From the NCBI RefSeq assembly GCF_036669915.1, contig NC_089320.1, positions 725,245 to 789,244 of the forward strand: a stretch of DNA of 64,000 nt. Direction: 5' to 3'. This DNA comes from Pocillopora verrucosa (Eukaryota > Cnidaria > Anthozoa > Scleractinia > Pocilloporidae). A model generated the notes under the pieces. That model saw only the letters and a program-made list of their open reading frames with translations, was not told where the DNA came from and searched no databases. The translations under genes were made by a program, and so were the position numbers. Position 1 is the stretch's first letter. Each line of letters starts with the position of its first letter. Shown here one piece after another: positions 37,609 to 48,515 of this stretch.

Positions 37609-38914
37609 ACATAATACGTAGGAAGATAAGTGAGGGTCATTTTACAATTCAACGATTTCGCTCATGAATTGAAATAAAAAATGGCATGTGCGGATGACCT
37701 CAATATAGCGTTAGATAATAAAGAAAAGAACATCCGGCAAGATCCGTTGCTTTGTAATGATTATTACTTCTCTGTTTTAATGATTAAAATGGAAATAAGA
37801 GCATGAAATAGGGGGTGGCACTTTATCGCCTTACATCAGTGTGTTGGCGTCCGTTAGTTCAATTCCCATAGGGTAAACAAACTGGTTCACCTTTCCAACT
37901 GCCTGATATGAAAGCCACCTTCCACAAATGATTTGCATGCGTATGACATTGTATTCTGTAAGTATATAAAGATGAATATCTATATCCGTTAAATTCAAGC
38001 GAAATCAGCTTCCGTGACTTGTCATGAATCTAATGGTGCATTCCCGCAATCAGGCGACAGGAAAACGGCGTGTGTTTTAATAAGCGTTTGATGTATATCA
38101 AACTGAATTATCTCTATTGTGTCATTGCAAGGAAGTCCAACCAATGAGGCTTGAAGGAAGAAATTTGTCATATGAAATTTTAAGTTGCTTTCACCATGTT
38201 TTTTCATCCGCCCCCATTTAGTAATCAAAGAGTACACTATGCGTAAGGTGTTGATTAAATGTAGCGGTACTGGAAGCGAAAACGGGAACAAAGGTTTAAG
38301 GGAAAATAAATATAAATGAAGAGTACTCACCGATTTTCGCCTAGCATTTTATTGTTTTACAATAGGTTACTCATTTTGGTTTGCATATGAAAGTTGTTCA
38401 ATCAGTAATTATGTCTTAAATTTATATGGAAATTTTGACTGCTAAACAGCTGCTTGAAGCAGTGGATATGCTATGTCAAGCTTTACTGATTTTGAACTGG
38501 TCAGGTATGGCTGAAACATCGTTTATGAAATAAAGTCCAGTATTTTCTTTTTACGATTCATATAATTTGCCAAACTTAACAGTACGAATATCCCAGCAGC
38601 AAAGCTTGGACCTCCGCAGCGGGACTTCTGATAAGCAAGCGTTTCTATTATGTTAATTAATGATTTAGATCGTAATTGAAATCATTTAAACAAAGTATTT
38701 TGGAGACTAAAAGATTTACGCCGCCCACAGTGAATCACATAAATTTTGCTAGGAGTACTCTAGAATTGTCTCCTAACGAAAAAAGGAGGATAAAAAGACC
38801 ATTTTCTGAAGGAAACCTTCATTCTCATCGTGAGGATCCTACCGTATTCACAGTTGATTAAGAAACCTCTGGTTTACTTGCCATAATTTTCTGAGGATAC
38901 CAATCATACCAAAT

Positions 38915-39148
38915 ATGAAAGGAAAGTGTTTGTTTACCCTCGCTTGGGTGGCTTTAGTCTCAATAGCCCTGTCAGTGATGGTGGATGCCGAAGGAAAACA
39001 CCAGGAAAGGATGAACATTAACGAAGGAAAGGTGCAAAGGGCTGAGGAAACTAAACGAAGTAAAACTGAACACAGCTTGTTTCCACGCGTCTGTGGATAC
39101 CACTCGTGGGTTGTGTGTGGCAGAAGAAGACGATCGAGTTCAGGCAAG
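38915..39148 (+). CDS. Secreted Cys-loop peptide precursor 7 (CGYHSWVVC), exon 1
   Basis: ATG at 38915, 78 codons. The signal peptide is MKGKCLFTLAWVALVSIALS with cleavage near VDA. A charged propeptide (KHQERMNINEGKVQRAEETK, then RSKTEHS) leads to LFPRVCGYHSWVVCGRRRRS. The ring has seven residues between Cys. A Gly directly after the second Cys and before RRRR is the classical C-terminal amidation signal, so a ring amide starting at Val or Cys is predicted. The donor AAG/GTAAAT follows SSSGK in phase 0. Two downstream acceptors (39336 and 39792) both keep frame and could give alternative tails. It is the closest paralog of precursor 6. Confidence 0.78.
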
Positions 39149-39335
39149 GTAAATTTTAACGCAACAGTAGTGTAGTCTGAGAAAACTATCACACGGATTA
39201 AACTGTTTATCAAAACCGAAACTGCTATCTGGCATCGCCTTTTGTGGCTGTCGGGTTGGGTGTTTTATTTATCGTATTTTTCATGACGCAACTTTATGTC
39301 CACTGTGAAAATGTTCTGTTTTTTGTTCTTTTCAG

Positions 39336-39362
39336 CGCTTTTTTCGAGAAAACTTCTCGTAA
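39336..39362 (+). CDS. Candidate terminal exon 2a of precursor 7
   Basis: After ttttttgttcttttcag, eight codons RFFRENFS and TAA are in phase 0 with the donor at 39149. The intron would be 187 bp. Confidence 0.4.
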   Translation, partial: RFFRENFS

Positions 39363-39398
39363 GCGCGTTTGTCTCCAATATTTTATTATTCGTTAGTG

Positions 39399-39545
39399 AT
39401 TGAGAACTATAATTATTATTGGTGTTACTATTATCATTTTTACCATTGTCATAATTTTCATTATCGTTAAAATCAATGCTATAGCTGTTTATATTACTGT
39501 TATAATTATTATTATTATTATTATTGTTATTAGTTTCATTATTAT
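39399..39545 (+). repeat. ATT-rich simple repeat
   Basis: Imperfect (ATT)n and (TTA)n with c/g interruptions, purest at 39505-39527. It lies in the longer candidate intron of precursor 7. Confidence 0.8.
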
Positions 39546-39791
39546 TGCTATCACTAATATCAAAAGTTTTACTACTGTGGTGGTATTTTTAGCCTTCATA
39601 TCCTTCCAATGAACTTCAATTTCAATTCCATTCATCCTTGCTTATTTGACGGGTGTCTGTTACAATTTTTCGTTATTACCAAATTTTACGTCATGCAGTA
39701 TGAAGTTGAAAATGGTTGACTTAATTTTCTCCGTTAGTTAAAGGTTTTGCCTAATTCATTATTAATTAGCAGACTTTTGTTTCTTCTGCAG

Positions 39792-39845
39792 AAACGGGGT
39801 AAAGAAGCAAGCTTTAACTTGCAAGATGTATTCGAGGATTTTTGA
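39792..39845 (+). CDS. Candidate terminal exon 2b of precursor 7
   Basis: The acceptor gacttttgtttcttctgcag is strong. Phase 0 gives KRGKEASFNLQDVFEDF and TGA. AATAAA follows at 39999-40004. Joined to exon 1, the junction makes another basic run (GK/KRGK), so the acidic tail would be cut off as a spacer. Confidence 0.45.
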   Translation, partial: KRGKEASFNLQDVFEDF

Positions 39846-40692
39846 CAACTTTGACAAAATCTGGACGATGGATCAATCGGAGAAAGATTAGGGTCGAGTT
39901 ATCAGAACAGACGAAATTCGTTTCAAAACAAAATTAAAAGTTAAAGTAACGCCTGAACTATTGCGAACGGAATTGGTTCTGTTACCGATGTTAAGTCAAA
40001 TAAATTCCTTAAGCTTTCTTCGAACGTCTCATGGACGACAATGCTATTTTTCTTTACGTCAACACATCTTAAAAAAGATTGTTATCGACGAGACAACAAG
40101 AGAAGCAAATCTGGTGCATAATACCCACCCCACCCACGGCAAAACTGAATCAGAGCTCCAAAAGCCTCGGTTGAAAAAAAAAAAAAAAAAAAGGAAAAAA
40201 AAAAAAAAGAAACGCAGAGGAGATAGAAACCCCAGACTCAAGCTTTCGAATTAAAACAAAGAATACGAGAGGCAGTTCGTTTTCTGATTACTAATAGAGC
40301 TCAAAAAGTCGAGCATGGGAAAAAAATGAAGAGGTCAATAAAAACAGCCTCAAATTTAGGTTCAATATGAAGAATAGCGGAACAGAACTCTAGTTCTGGC
40401 ATGAAATGATCGTCTGTCGGGATGTCTGTTTAGTTCATAACCGACTGGATAACACATTGAGAAACGATTACATTGTTATTTGCAACAAGAAATACTCAAT
40501 CAACACCGTTTGAGTTCTGTTTGTTGCATAAGCTTCAAAAAGCTTAAACGAGGAAGTGCAAATTAATCTAGAAAAACGTGTGAACTAAAAGATTTCTTAA
40601 TCATGTTGCAAATTCTGTCCGCTTTGAAGTACTCTTAGCGGGCTTTGTTCGAGTCATTTATTGAAGAGCGGCTTGGTGTATTTCTTTTGGAT

Positions 40693-40776
40693 TCATGCAC
40701 CTTGAAAGGTACAGCTCAAATCATGCACCTTGAAAGGTACAACTCGAATCATGCACCTTAAAAGGTACAGCTCGAA
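40693..40776 (+). repeat. Three copies of a 28-bp repeat
   Basis: Units tcatgcaccttgaaaggtac plus agctcaaa or close variants start at 40693, 40721 and 40749. Each contains the imperfect palindrome accttgaaaggt. They lie about 225 bp before the relic start, where a promoter would be. Confidence 0.9.
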
Positions 40777-41001
40777 TATGTTACCAGACGAGGTGGACAC
40801 CTCCGCTGTTGGACTTTTGATGCGAAAGCATGCTAATTTGACTCATAATTCAAATAATTTCAACATGTTTTTAGACATTAGAAGATATATTCAGTTCTAA
40901 TTGAGAACACACAAATTTAGCCTCGAGTTCCCTAAAACTGTCCGTTTTTTGTCCGTTGCGGCTTAAAAAAACTAACGATTTCTTAAGTAATCGCAAGGAA
41001 G

Positions 41002-41147
41002 ATGAGAGGCAAATATTATCTTTTACTCTCCATTGTAGTTTTATTTTTTTTTCCAACTTGTCAGTGACGGCGGATGGTAATGAAAAACACAAAGAGGAGG
41101 CCATGGGGCAAAACCTTGCCGCTGTTCAATGGGGCAGGTCGAATTAA
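41002..41147 (+). pseudogene. Broken relic of a precursor 7-like gene
   Basis: ATG at 41002 starts MRGKYYLLLSIVVLFFF, a signal peptide like MKGKCLFTLAWVALV of precursor 7. The frame then closes after a T9 run at about 41044-41052. One frame over, SNLSVTADGNEKHKEEA continues and matches the signal end and propeptide start of precursor 7 (ALSVMVDAEGKHQER). The Cys loop is absent: the sequence ends in AAVQWGRSN and TAA. I read it as a truncated, frameshifted duplicate. A homopolymer sequencing error could explain the frameshift but not the missing loop. Confidence 0.55.
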
Positions 41148-42596
41148 CACGGCGTTGTAACGTAGGGCATGCACGAGAGCATTAAATTTGGGCTTCCGCG
41201 CGCCAATTTCCCGCGCAAAATGTCCAAGGATAAGACAAGCACTGTCTCACATAATAAGCGGAAGGAACTTAAGAGGCTGTCTGCGTAAGAACGGATAAGG
41301 CAAATTTCGGCCCTGCACCGATTTCCCTAAGTTTTTCACTGGAAATTACAATATTATCCCATGTACAAATATCACATTTATTTTGATCAATTTCATTCTT
41401 TTTATTTTTTACGAGACAATTTTAAAGGTCACCCCAAAACTGCTCAATTTGTCTTCTGTGACCCCTATAATTAAGCTATAAATATCGAGCGCTGCCAAAT
41501 CCTTATTTCCCAATCTAGAAAGCTGATTATTTTACATATTTAATAATGTCTTTATTTCAATAGTTAAAAGGTGAAACAAGTCTATTGCATGTAATTAAAC
41601 CCGTGAAAACTATTTTAAAATTGGCGCCTGTTATTTTGTAGCCATGCCTTTAATGTCAAAACAAAAAAATCATAAGCCTACCGTGACCGTGAATCATGTT
41701 GACCCTCACTCTATAGCATGTACGAGCATTTACAAAAGAGATTTTCTCTATTGGCTCCTCGAAATTTTCTCAATGATTTATGCCTTTAACTTAAATTACT
41801 AAATTCGCTTACCTACTTTTGGAAACGTTTTTTAAATTAAATATACCAATTTCTATCGGTTGCATAATTTCTCGATTTCTTCTGGGAGATTTTCATACTC
41901 TCGATGGAAACATCATCATATCATGATATAAATGCCGAACTAAATGTTTCTTTAATTTGAGTTCACTAGCCGTGAGACAATCTTTTAATGCTGGTATTGC
42001 GTGACTAGGCTAGTTCACGGCAGTCCACAGTCACGCTTAAAAATCTCCACGGCGTTAATCATGAGAACCAACTATCTCACAAGCTAAAAAACTTTCACAA
42101 ATAGTAAGACGAAATTTTTCCCCAAGTACGGGTGAATTATTTTCCTGAAGAAAAACGGCAAAAGAGGTCTGAAAAGATTATGCACAAGAAAAAACACTTG
42201 CGCGAAATGAACAACTTGGTTGTCAAAAAAAACTGGATTCCCCTAGCGCATTGTGTTCAAAGGAAATGGCTCTTGAAATTTTAGGTAAAGCTGTAAAGAA
42301 AGGTTACAACAGATGAGTTTCACATTTATAGGAACACTTCTTTGAACGGCTAAATGTTGTTACGGAAACTATTTTTGACACATATTATAACACGAACGCA
42401 TGAAGCTAATTTGCATATAGAAACTATTAACGAAGTATTTTTCCGAAAAAATTTGAGCCATTTCGTGAAAAAATGGCCGAAACGATGAATGCGGCACATT
42501 GGAGATGATTTAAAATAATTATTTCTACAAAATCCAACGCTGTTAAAAGCAATCACAATGATAAATCAGACATTAGAAGAATAAACATTCCGTTTC

Positions 42597-43718
42597 TGGA
42601 AAAACATTTTTCGGCCAAATTATATTGACCTTGTACGAGGCGTTCAAAGTTGCAGTGTTTACCGTTACATTGCTAATACGGCGAAACACTTCTCCGTTGC
42701 TAATACGTCCATGGATAGCGTGGTAAATGTCACTTTAAACCTTGCTAGGTGCTCAAATACCATCCTTAATAGAATTATATGGTATTAAAAGAGAAAGGAA
42801 GATGAAAAATCGGTATAGAAAGAAAATAATTTACATTTACCATCTGCTGAGGTGAGTTGAATCTTGGAAATGTTATCGCGTGACAGCACTCATTTCTCCA
42901 AACTACGGCGGAATCCAAGCAAATGCGTAAAATAGAAGTAAAAAACAACTCTTCCGCCGCCAGAAATCCTAAAATGAAACAGTTTTATATTGTTGCCATG
43001 AATGATGATGAATTCAGGTGAAAATTAGCCTCAGATAGTGTCCATTTAGTACTTTGCTGGGCTGCGTGTATTTCGTTACATTCCAACGGACGTTACGGGT
43101 CAGCGCTTACAGAGGTCAGCGGACGTAAAAATAGAAACAACCAGGCAATCATGGCGGATACCTGTTCTTTGTCAAAAGAGGGTTTCCTGGACTGCGGATC
43201 CTCACGTGGTCGCACGGAGACAGTTTTTCTGTATGAATGTCGAGATGATGTAACTGCACATCTAAAAAAATTGTTTTTTGACGCGTGCAAACCTGAAAGA
43301 ATACGAGGTCATCCTGCAAAGGGCTGGCCTCGACCGTTTGTCTCATGAAGAAGTGAAAACATTACGCGTTTGTGCTAGCCATCGCTATGGTATGGGCAAG
43401 TACTGGAGGCCCTCAAAGCTGTGTCAGTATCCAGGGTACAAAGGACCACCAACCAGCGTCAAAAGTAGTGACGAGATCAACACTGCCATGACCAAGGAGG
43501 TGTCTCAGTTGTTTGATATATCTGTGCCGATAGACTCACGTAAGAATAGGATAGTATTTGAGCGCCTAGCAAGGTTTAAAGTGACATTTAACACACTATC
43601 CATGGACGTATTGGCAACAGAGAAGTGTTTCGCCGAAGTAGCATCATAACGGTAAACACTGCAACTTTGAACGCCTCGTACAAGGTCAATATACTGTGGC
43701 CGAAAAATGTTTTTCCAA
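42597..43718. mobile_element. Inverted-duplicated, transposon-like unit
   Basis: The segment 42597-42771 recurs as its reverse complement at about 43547-43718, with roughly nine positions in ten alike (shared blocks include gaccttgtacgaggcg, gttcaaagttgcagtgtt and gtccatggatag). The right arm covers the 3' end of the open frame at 43278-43649, so the left arm is an inverted copy of coding sequence. The arms enclose about 775 bp. It could be a terminal-inverted-repeat element or a local fold-back duplication. Target-site duplications were not identified. Confidence 0.5.
43151..43649 (+). pseudogene. Frameshifted repeat-family protein with Cys/His motif
   Basis: ATG at 43151 opens MADTCSLSKEGFLDCG and RDDVTAHLKKLFFDACK. 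At about 43285 the reading passes one base over to LKEYEVILQRAGLDRLSHEE, then VKTLRVCASHRYGMGKYWRP, SKLCQYPGYKG and a tail ending EKCFAEVAS. The C-x2-HR-x(2)-G-x2-W-x4-C-x2-P spacing looks zinc-binding. From memory, similar chains occur as many-copy genes in cnidarian genomes, probably of transposon origin; I cannot name the family. The frame break and the inverted copy of its 3' end suggest decay. Confidence 0.4.
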
Positions 43719-43719
43719 A

Positions 43720-44993
43720 AATTCAAATTCATTTTTAAAATTATCTCCAACGCTCCATCTAATTTGATATGCAATATTTGAAAATTTATTTTTCATTCGC
43801 TTCCGCAGTTTTTCGATGTTTATCGAATAATATTGCATTAAAAGGCCTTTTTCTTCATAACCGCGTAGTTTTCTCATTATTTTGTGTTGCGATAGTGATT
43901 TTTGAATCGGTTTTTGAAAGGGCATATTTTGGGACAGATTTTGCTTCTATCAGACGTAACAAGTTCGCGGCTCGATATTTTTGGTTTAAAACGAAACTGA
44001 AGCAAAAGAAATTTTTAAATAGTATTAGGTAACCTCTACTTGGAAGATAAAAATCGGCCGATTTTAATTTTTAGCTAGAAATCATCGGTTGTTTCTTAGG
44101 CGCAGGGCCTCTTAAAACGTTCATAGAAATATGCAAAAGGAAAAAAAAAAAAAGCGGTCGTCAGTGCACAAGGTTTAGTGAATCTTACGACAGTGGTTTC
44201 GCGATCCTCTAAGGTCACCATTCAGGTTGAACTAGTCTAGACTCAAGAAAATCACATCATGTTCCAGTATTTTTGTGGGATCACATTGTTCTTGTTCATT
44301 GTTCGGGGAAAGGAGGTGGCCTGATCTGTCGTCGAAAAAAGAGTTCCTTTATAACGGAGAGAGTACAGAAAATCTACTGCCAATTAACTCTGAGTGAAGG
44401 GGTTTCATATGAATACTACAGAGCCTGAGGGAGGAATAAGTTAAATTTTATCGGGACAACAACCAAAATCCCCCACTACCACACCCTCCCTGGCGATAAA
44501 TAATGGTACCTTAAATGGGTTGCTCGTGTAAAGAAAATACTCATTGGCCACAAATTTACTGATGCATGAACCATAACTGTCTTTTCCCTAGTTTATGAAA
44601 GAAATCACTTTCAAAGTGTTGCCATTTGTGGGTACGTTGCACTGCCGAGAGCCAACAAAATTGCTAATATAATTAGTGCTTTCAAATTGGATCTAGTAGA
44701 TCCTTTTTTTAAACATGGCTGTGCCTGAAAAGGACTGGAAACAATCAAATTTAAGAGTTAGATGGAGTTTGTACTCCACAAAGACTACTAAATTGCGAGG
44801 TTTAGACTCCAACGCCGATTATATGGCTAACGTTGGAAGGCAACTATTTTCTTCCGCTGGGTGCCACAATATCCGAATTTTTGGGTCCTTCGATCTCTCA
44901 TGGCTCTTAGTTGCCTGAAGAGTGATAATCCACTCATGTGGTATTAACTTTATAAACAACGGCTGACACAGAAAGTGATTGAAGCAATACCCT
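43720..44993. other. AT-rich stretch
   Basis: No gene supported. The patch ccctccctggcgataaataatgg near 44490 recalls the end of a dispersed retroelement in anthozoans (from memory, weak). Confidence 0.3.
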
Positions 44994-44999
44994 TTTATT
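44994..44999 (-). terminator. Poly(A) signal of the secreted CYNYA protein gene
   Basis: AATAAA on the minus strand, 73-78 bases after the stop codon at 45072-45074. Confidence 0.55.
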
Positions 45000-45071
45000 T
45001 GAAATAGCTTTACAGAGCTATACCTTAATTCTCAGGGTTAAACAATATAATGAGAAACGACCTCTTTGCGA

Positions 45072-48000
45072 TCACTGGATCGTAGTCAAATAGTTGGTCG
45101 CCATGTAGCTGCGGAACTGATAGTTGCCCATATTACAAGCTGGAACATTATTTATCGGTGCTCCAGCATTATCCCAATTAACCGCGGCCGTTTGACCAGG
45201 CTTGTGAGACCATAGACCATGATGGTTCAGAACATACCAGTGGAAGTCAACATCTGTGGAACAAGGAAATACAGCAGGTTCTTCAAAATATTGCACAACC
45301 CTCATTAATTTTATCTCCTGGCTGAGGGTGGATTGGAGGAGACGACTGGTCCCCTCTATCCCCTGACAACAATGACATTCCCATAAGTCTTCTTAGCTTC
45401 AGTCCCCTTCCCTATAAATAAAGTCTGATCCCTAATGGAAAAGCAAATAAGAGCATGCTACTATCACCGCAAGTGAACTTCAAACACAAAATGTTTTTCA
45501 GGGAATAATTATATTTTAACAGTTTACGTCGTGTATTGACTCCCAAGTTAAATGTACTATTGATTGCTATGGAAAAAATACCTTTAATGGTCTATGGATA
45601 ATCGGTGCGGTTGAAGTTATGGAAACCTACTATTTTATGATGCTGCGTTGTGATTGGTTGCTTTTCTTCAGGTGTGATTCTCGAACCTTATTGCTTCTGT
45701 TCTCATGTTGGCTAGTTGATTTACAATGCATTTGAGAACTTTTTTTGTGGGAGAAAAACAAAAATTCAAAATTTCTAAATTTTTACCCGAGTCGCTTCTC
45801 ATCTCAGTATTTCTCCAGAAATTAACTTCATTTCCTTTATTTGAAGGTAAAGATGCGATAAAAGGTGTATGTATAGCCCAATAATTAACAGATAGAAAAG
45901 CCTTGACTGTGCTCTGTTCTGTTGTAAAGCACTCAAGAAGCGGCTAGAGGACGAAAGCATTGTAGAGAGAAACACGAGACGTAGTCGGGTGTTTCCCCAC
46001 TTCTTGAGTGTCAACAGTGTTGTCAGCATGCCCTGTACTCTCACAAAGCACGCTACAATAAGCCAATCAGAATCCTTGTTGGAATAGATCGAATAATCTG
46101 ATTGGTCGAACAAGATTAACGCTGTCAAACCATCAAAGTTCACAATCTGTGAACAATTCGCAATTGTGGCTCATAAAAACACTCAATTTTTTTTTTCCAC
46201 ATGACAAAAGAAAACTCACTGCTAAAAGGCGTGTGTTTTATGAATGAACGGCAGCCGGATTTTACAAAGACATTTCTTGGAATGCCAGCGCCCTAATACT
46301 TGGCTGCTGTGACTGATGCGGTCTTCAACGCAACATATCGGAAAGGATATCAGAGCAAGCTCTTAGTTGTTCACCCGAAGGGCGGACGACGTAATTTCTG
46401 AGGCTTGCCTCACTGAGATGACCCGAGATCGCCATGATGAGCTAGCCGCGATGGACCTCAGCGTGACCGCAGTCGCTTCGACAATGTCATGATTAGTATG
46501 AATTTTTAACAGTTATGCCAGTTTGGTTATATTTTTCATCATTCCTGCTTTGTTCTGTTTTGTTTTTGAGCACGAACTATACATACTATACAGGTGTTAG
46601 CTGTATTTGATTTTTATTACCTTTCGTAAGCTTCCAATCTAACTGAGCGTGAAAACCTTCAAGACTCGGAGTGTCCATTTCGTTTACTCTTTGAGGATTT
46701 TCGTCTATACTCACGTTATAATAACGAAAATTACGACGCTTTGCAAGTTCAAAAACGTTTTTTTAAATTGACGAAAAAAAGCTGGAGAGAAGTCCATGGA
46801 AGATTGGGCATAAAACAAATTGGCAGATGGCGTGACAGCTTTAGCTCAGCTCTATGCTTTGTACTCCGATAGAGTACACCCTTTCACAATGACAGCGCGC
46901 GTTATATCCGAACTTTATTATAAAGCAATTCCAGTCATAGGAAGTGTCATGCTTAATCTGAGATCTTATGGTCCCTTTGTAAAAAAGAAAAAACATTTAC
47001 AGAAGCAACGGTTTGATTTGTACTTACTGGGTTCGACAACAAGAGCCACCACAAAGTCCGGCGATTTATCCGGCAATTGCGGGTTGGCAATGACTCGCAA
47101 TCCATCATTCACTGCTGCTGTTTCCACCAGAGCGCCAGTTATCCCTGCATATATCGCCCCCGAACCCCTTCCAGGCTGTGCAAAGGTGTGCGTCATTCTA
47201 TTGTTGGCATAGTTGTAACAGTTGTTAAAAAGCACAATAGGGAAAAGGTTCCAAATAAAAGGATGGTAGCCAAGGACCAAACGCTTCTTTCTCATGACCG
47301 GCCCTTTGCCTTTATTACCTCCTTTACCGCCAATTTGGACTGCAACGCCCCCGCCTCCGTCAATACCGCCCCCACCGCCCCCACCGCCCCCACCGCCCCC
47401 GCCGCCCCCACCGCCTCCACCGTCCCCACCGTCCCCACCGCCCCCAAAGGCATTAAACGGTTCTACCGCGTCAACTTCTCTCTTCATCCTATTGATATAA
47501 GCAGCTGGTAAAAGGTTGTCTGGTATACTGTCAAGCAAAACCAATTGCAGTTTTCTACTTGCGGCACCGACTGCTAACTCCCCAAAGCCTATTACGAGTC
47601 CTTTGTACCCGAGCCTCGGAGGTATCATGGTTAGAGTATAAGTAGCTCGTTGGTCCCTCGCTTCCGTCAGATTGCTCCTTATATCTGCCATGAGTTGGTG
47701 ATTGTCTGGGACATTCCACCAAACGTTTGGTCGACCAGAAAAAGAGAGTAGAGTTACCAGTAGTCCATCTGGAAAGGCAACAAAAATATGTTCGATTATT
47801 ACCTCTCGTGTTCTTACCACGACACGAAGAAATGGAATTTATTTGCCTTTAGTCGTATCTATAATGGACGTAGTCATATCTGATAATGTTGTGAAGAAGA
47901 GAGGAAAACAAATAGCAGGACTCGAGAGTTGGTAAGAGTAATTACCCAAGATTTGGAGAGTGCTATGAATGACTATCATCCTTTTATATATATATATAAA

Positions 48001-48515
48001 TGAATGTGGGGGTAGAGTCTACCTTGGCATAAAGTGCTCAATGCTGTGGTAGCAGAGCTAAGTATACATAAGTTAAAGAATTAAAGACGACGCATCGATT
48101 CTCTGTGACTCTGAGTTTCGTGCCTAAGCGACGAGCGCTTAGGCACGAAACTCAGAGTCACAGAGAATCGATGCGTCCTGGAGCACTTTATGCCAAGGTA
48201 GACTCTACTCCCACTTCATTTATATATATATATATAATATATAATGATGATAATATATATCAATACATATATATATCAATAATATTTATGATAATATATA
48301 TCAATAACATTGATAATAATGATATTTTGGATAACAACAAAAATAATGGTAACAATCCTGTCTGCGATAATATTATAATAACTCCAATAATAATGATAAT
48401 AATAATAATAATAATAATAATTATGACAATACAACGAGAAAGGATACCAACCTGACACTGCGCAAATAACGAAGAAAAGCAGCAAAATTGAGCAGAACTT
48501 ATTATCACGGGCCAT
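45072..48515 (-). CDS. Secreted protein with CYNYA and DFHWY motifs (3 exons)
   Basis: Exons 48515-48452, 47768-47028 and 45253-45072 join with GT-AG borders and matching phases into 328 residues. MARDNKFCSILLLFFVICAVS is a signal peptide; an in-frame ATG 14 codons upstream is possible. Residues 22-125 form an N-terminal domain, then a Gly run of about 30 residues coded by (GGTGGGGGC)n-like DNA. RKKR at about 181-184 looks like a furin site. The C-terminal domain has NNCYNYA (Cys205), THTFAQPGRGSG, VDFHWY (His273) and GLWSHKPG. I recall these last motifs from uncharacterised secreted proteins. A Cys early in a helix with a later His would suit a papain-like or NlpC-like hydrolase, activated by removal of the pro-region; this is inference. 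The product is most likely extracellular. Confidence 0.72.
46297..46492 (+). pseudogene. Decayed coding fragment in an intron
   Basis: In a GC-richer patch, one frame (46297-46401) reads YLAAVTDAVFNATYRKGYQS and KLLVVHPKGG, ending TGA. Another (46391-46492) continues EACLTEMTRDRHDELAAMDL and stops at TGA. Together they look like one frameshifted chain. It lies antisense inside intron 2 of the secreted CYNYA protein gene. Family not recognised; probably a retroelement or gene fragment. Confidence 0.3.
47986..48233. repeat. Fold-back element with 42-bp perfect arms
   Basis: The inner arms 48089-48130 and 48136-48177 are perfect reverse complements with a 5-base spacer (acgag). The outer arms 48007-48039 and 48181-48213 differ at one position. 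Beyond them (TA)n flanks both sides (47986 and 48233). A 49-base insertion-like segment on the left only (48040-48088) has no partner. It lies in intron 1 of the secreted protein gene and is probably a palindromic MITE. Confidence 0.85.
48220..48425. repeat. AT and AAT simple repeats
   Basis: TA runs with gataatatatatca motifs (48220-48320) are followed by (AAT)n at about 48392-48422. They lie next to the fold-back and in the same intron. Confidence 0.8.

Larger units (their letters stand above)
34490..38914. other. Stretch between precursors 6 and 7
   Basis: It is the shared 5' flank of two divergent peptide genes. It holds an ATTCC-like satellite (35650-35757), TA repeats (36579-36603) and two exon-like open frames listed separately. 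A further open frame at 38676-38861 (+) reads NEKRRIKRPFSEGNLHSHRE but has no start or acceptor that convinces. A weak GATAAAAAG box lies about 125 bases before the precursor 7 ATG. Confidence 0.35.
39850..42590. other. Stretch around the relic
   Basis: It holds a poly-A/AG tract (40175-40211), the 28-bp triple repeat and the relic. A GC-rich patch at 41150-41290 includes a 22-codon frame, MSKDKTSTVSHNKRKELKRL plus two residues, at 41219 that I cannot place. Nothing else is supported. Confidence 0.3.

Noticed and set aside
47294..47511. Plus-strand Pro-rich or Ala/Thr-rich open frames
   Set aside because: Shadows of the Gly-run exon on the minus strand, which has splice-consistent phases and conserved motifs.
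48089..48177. Hammerhead ribozyme in the fold-back
   Set aside because: GAAAC is present but no CUGANGA core is correctly placed; it is a plain perfect hairpin.
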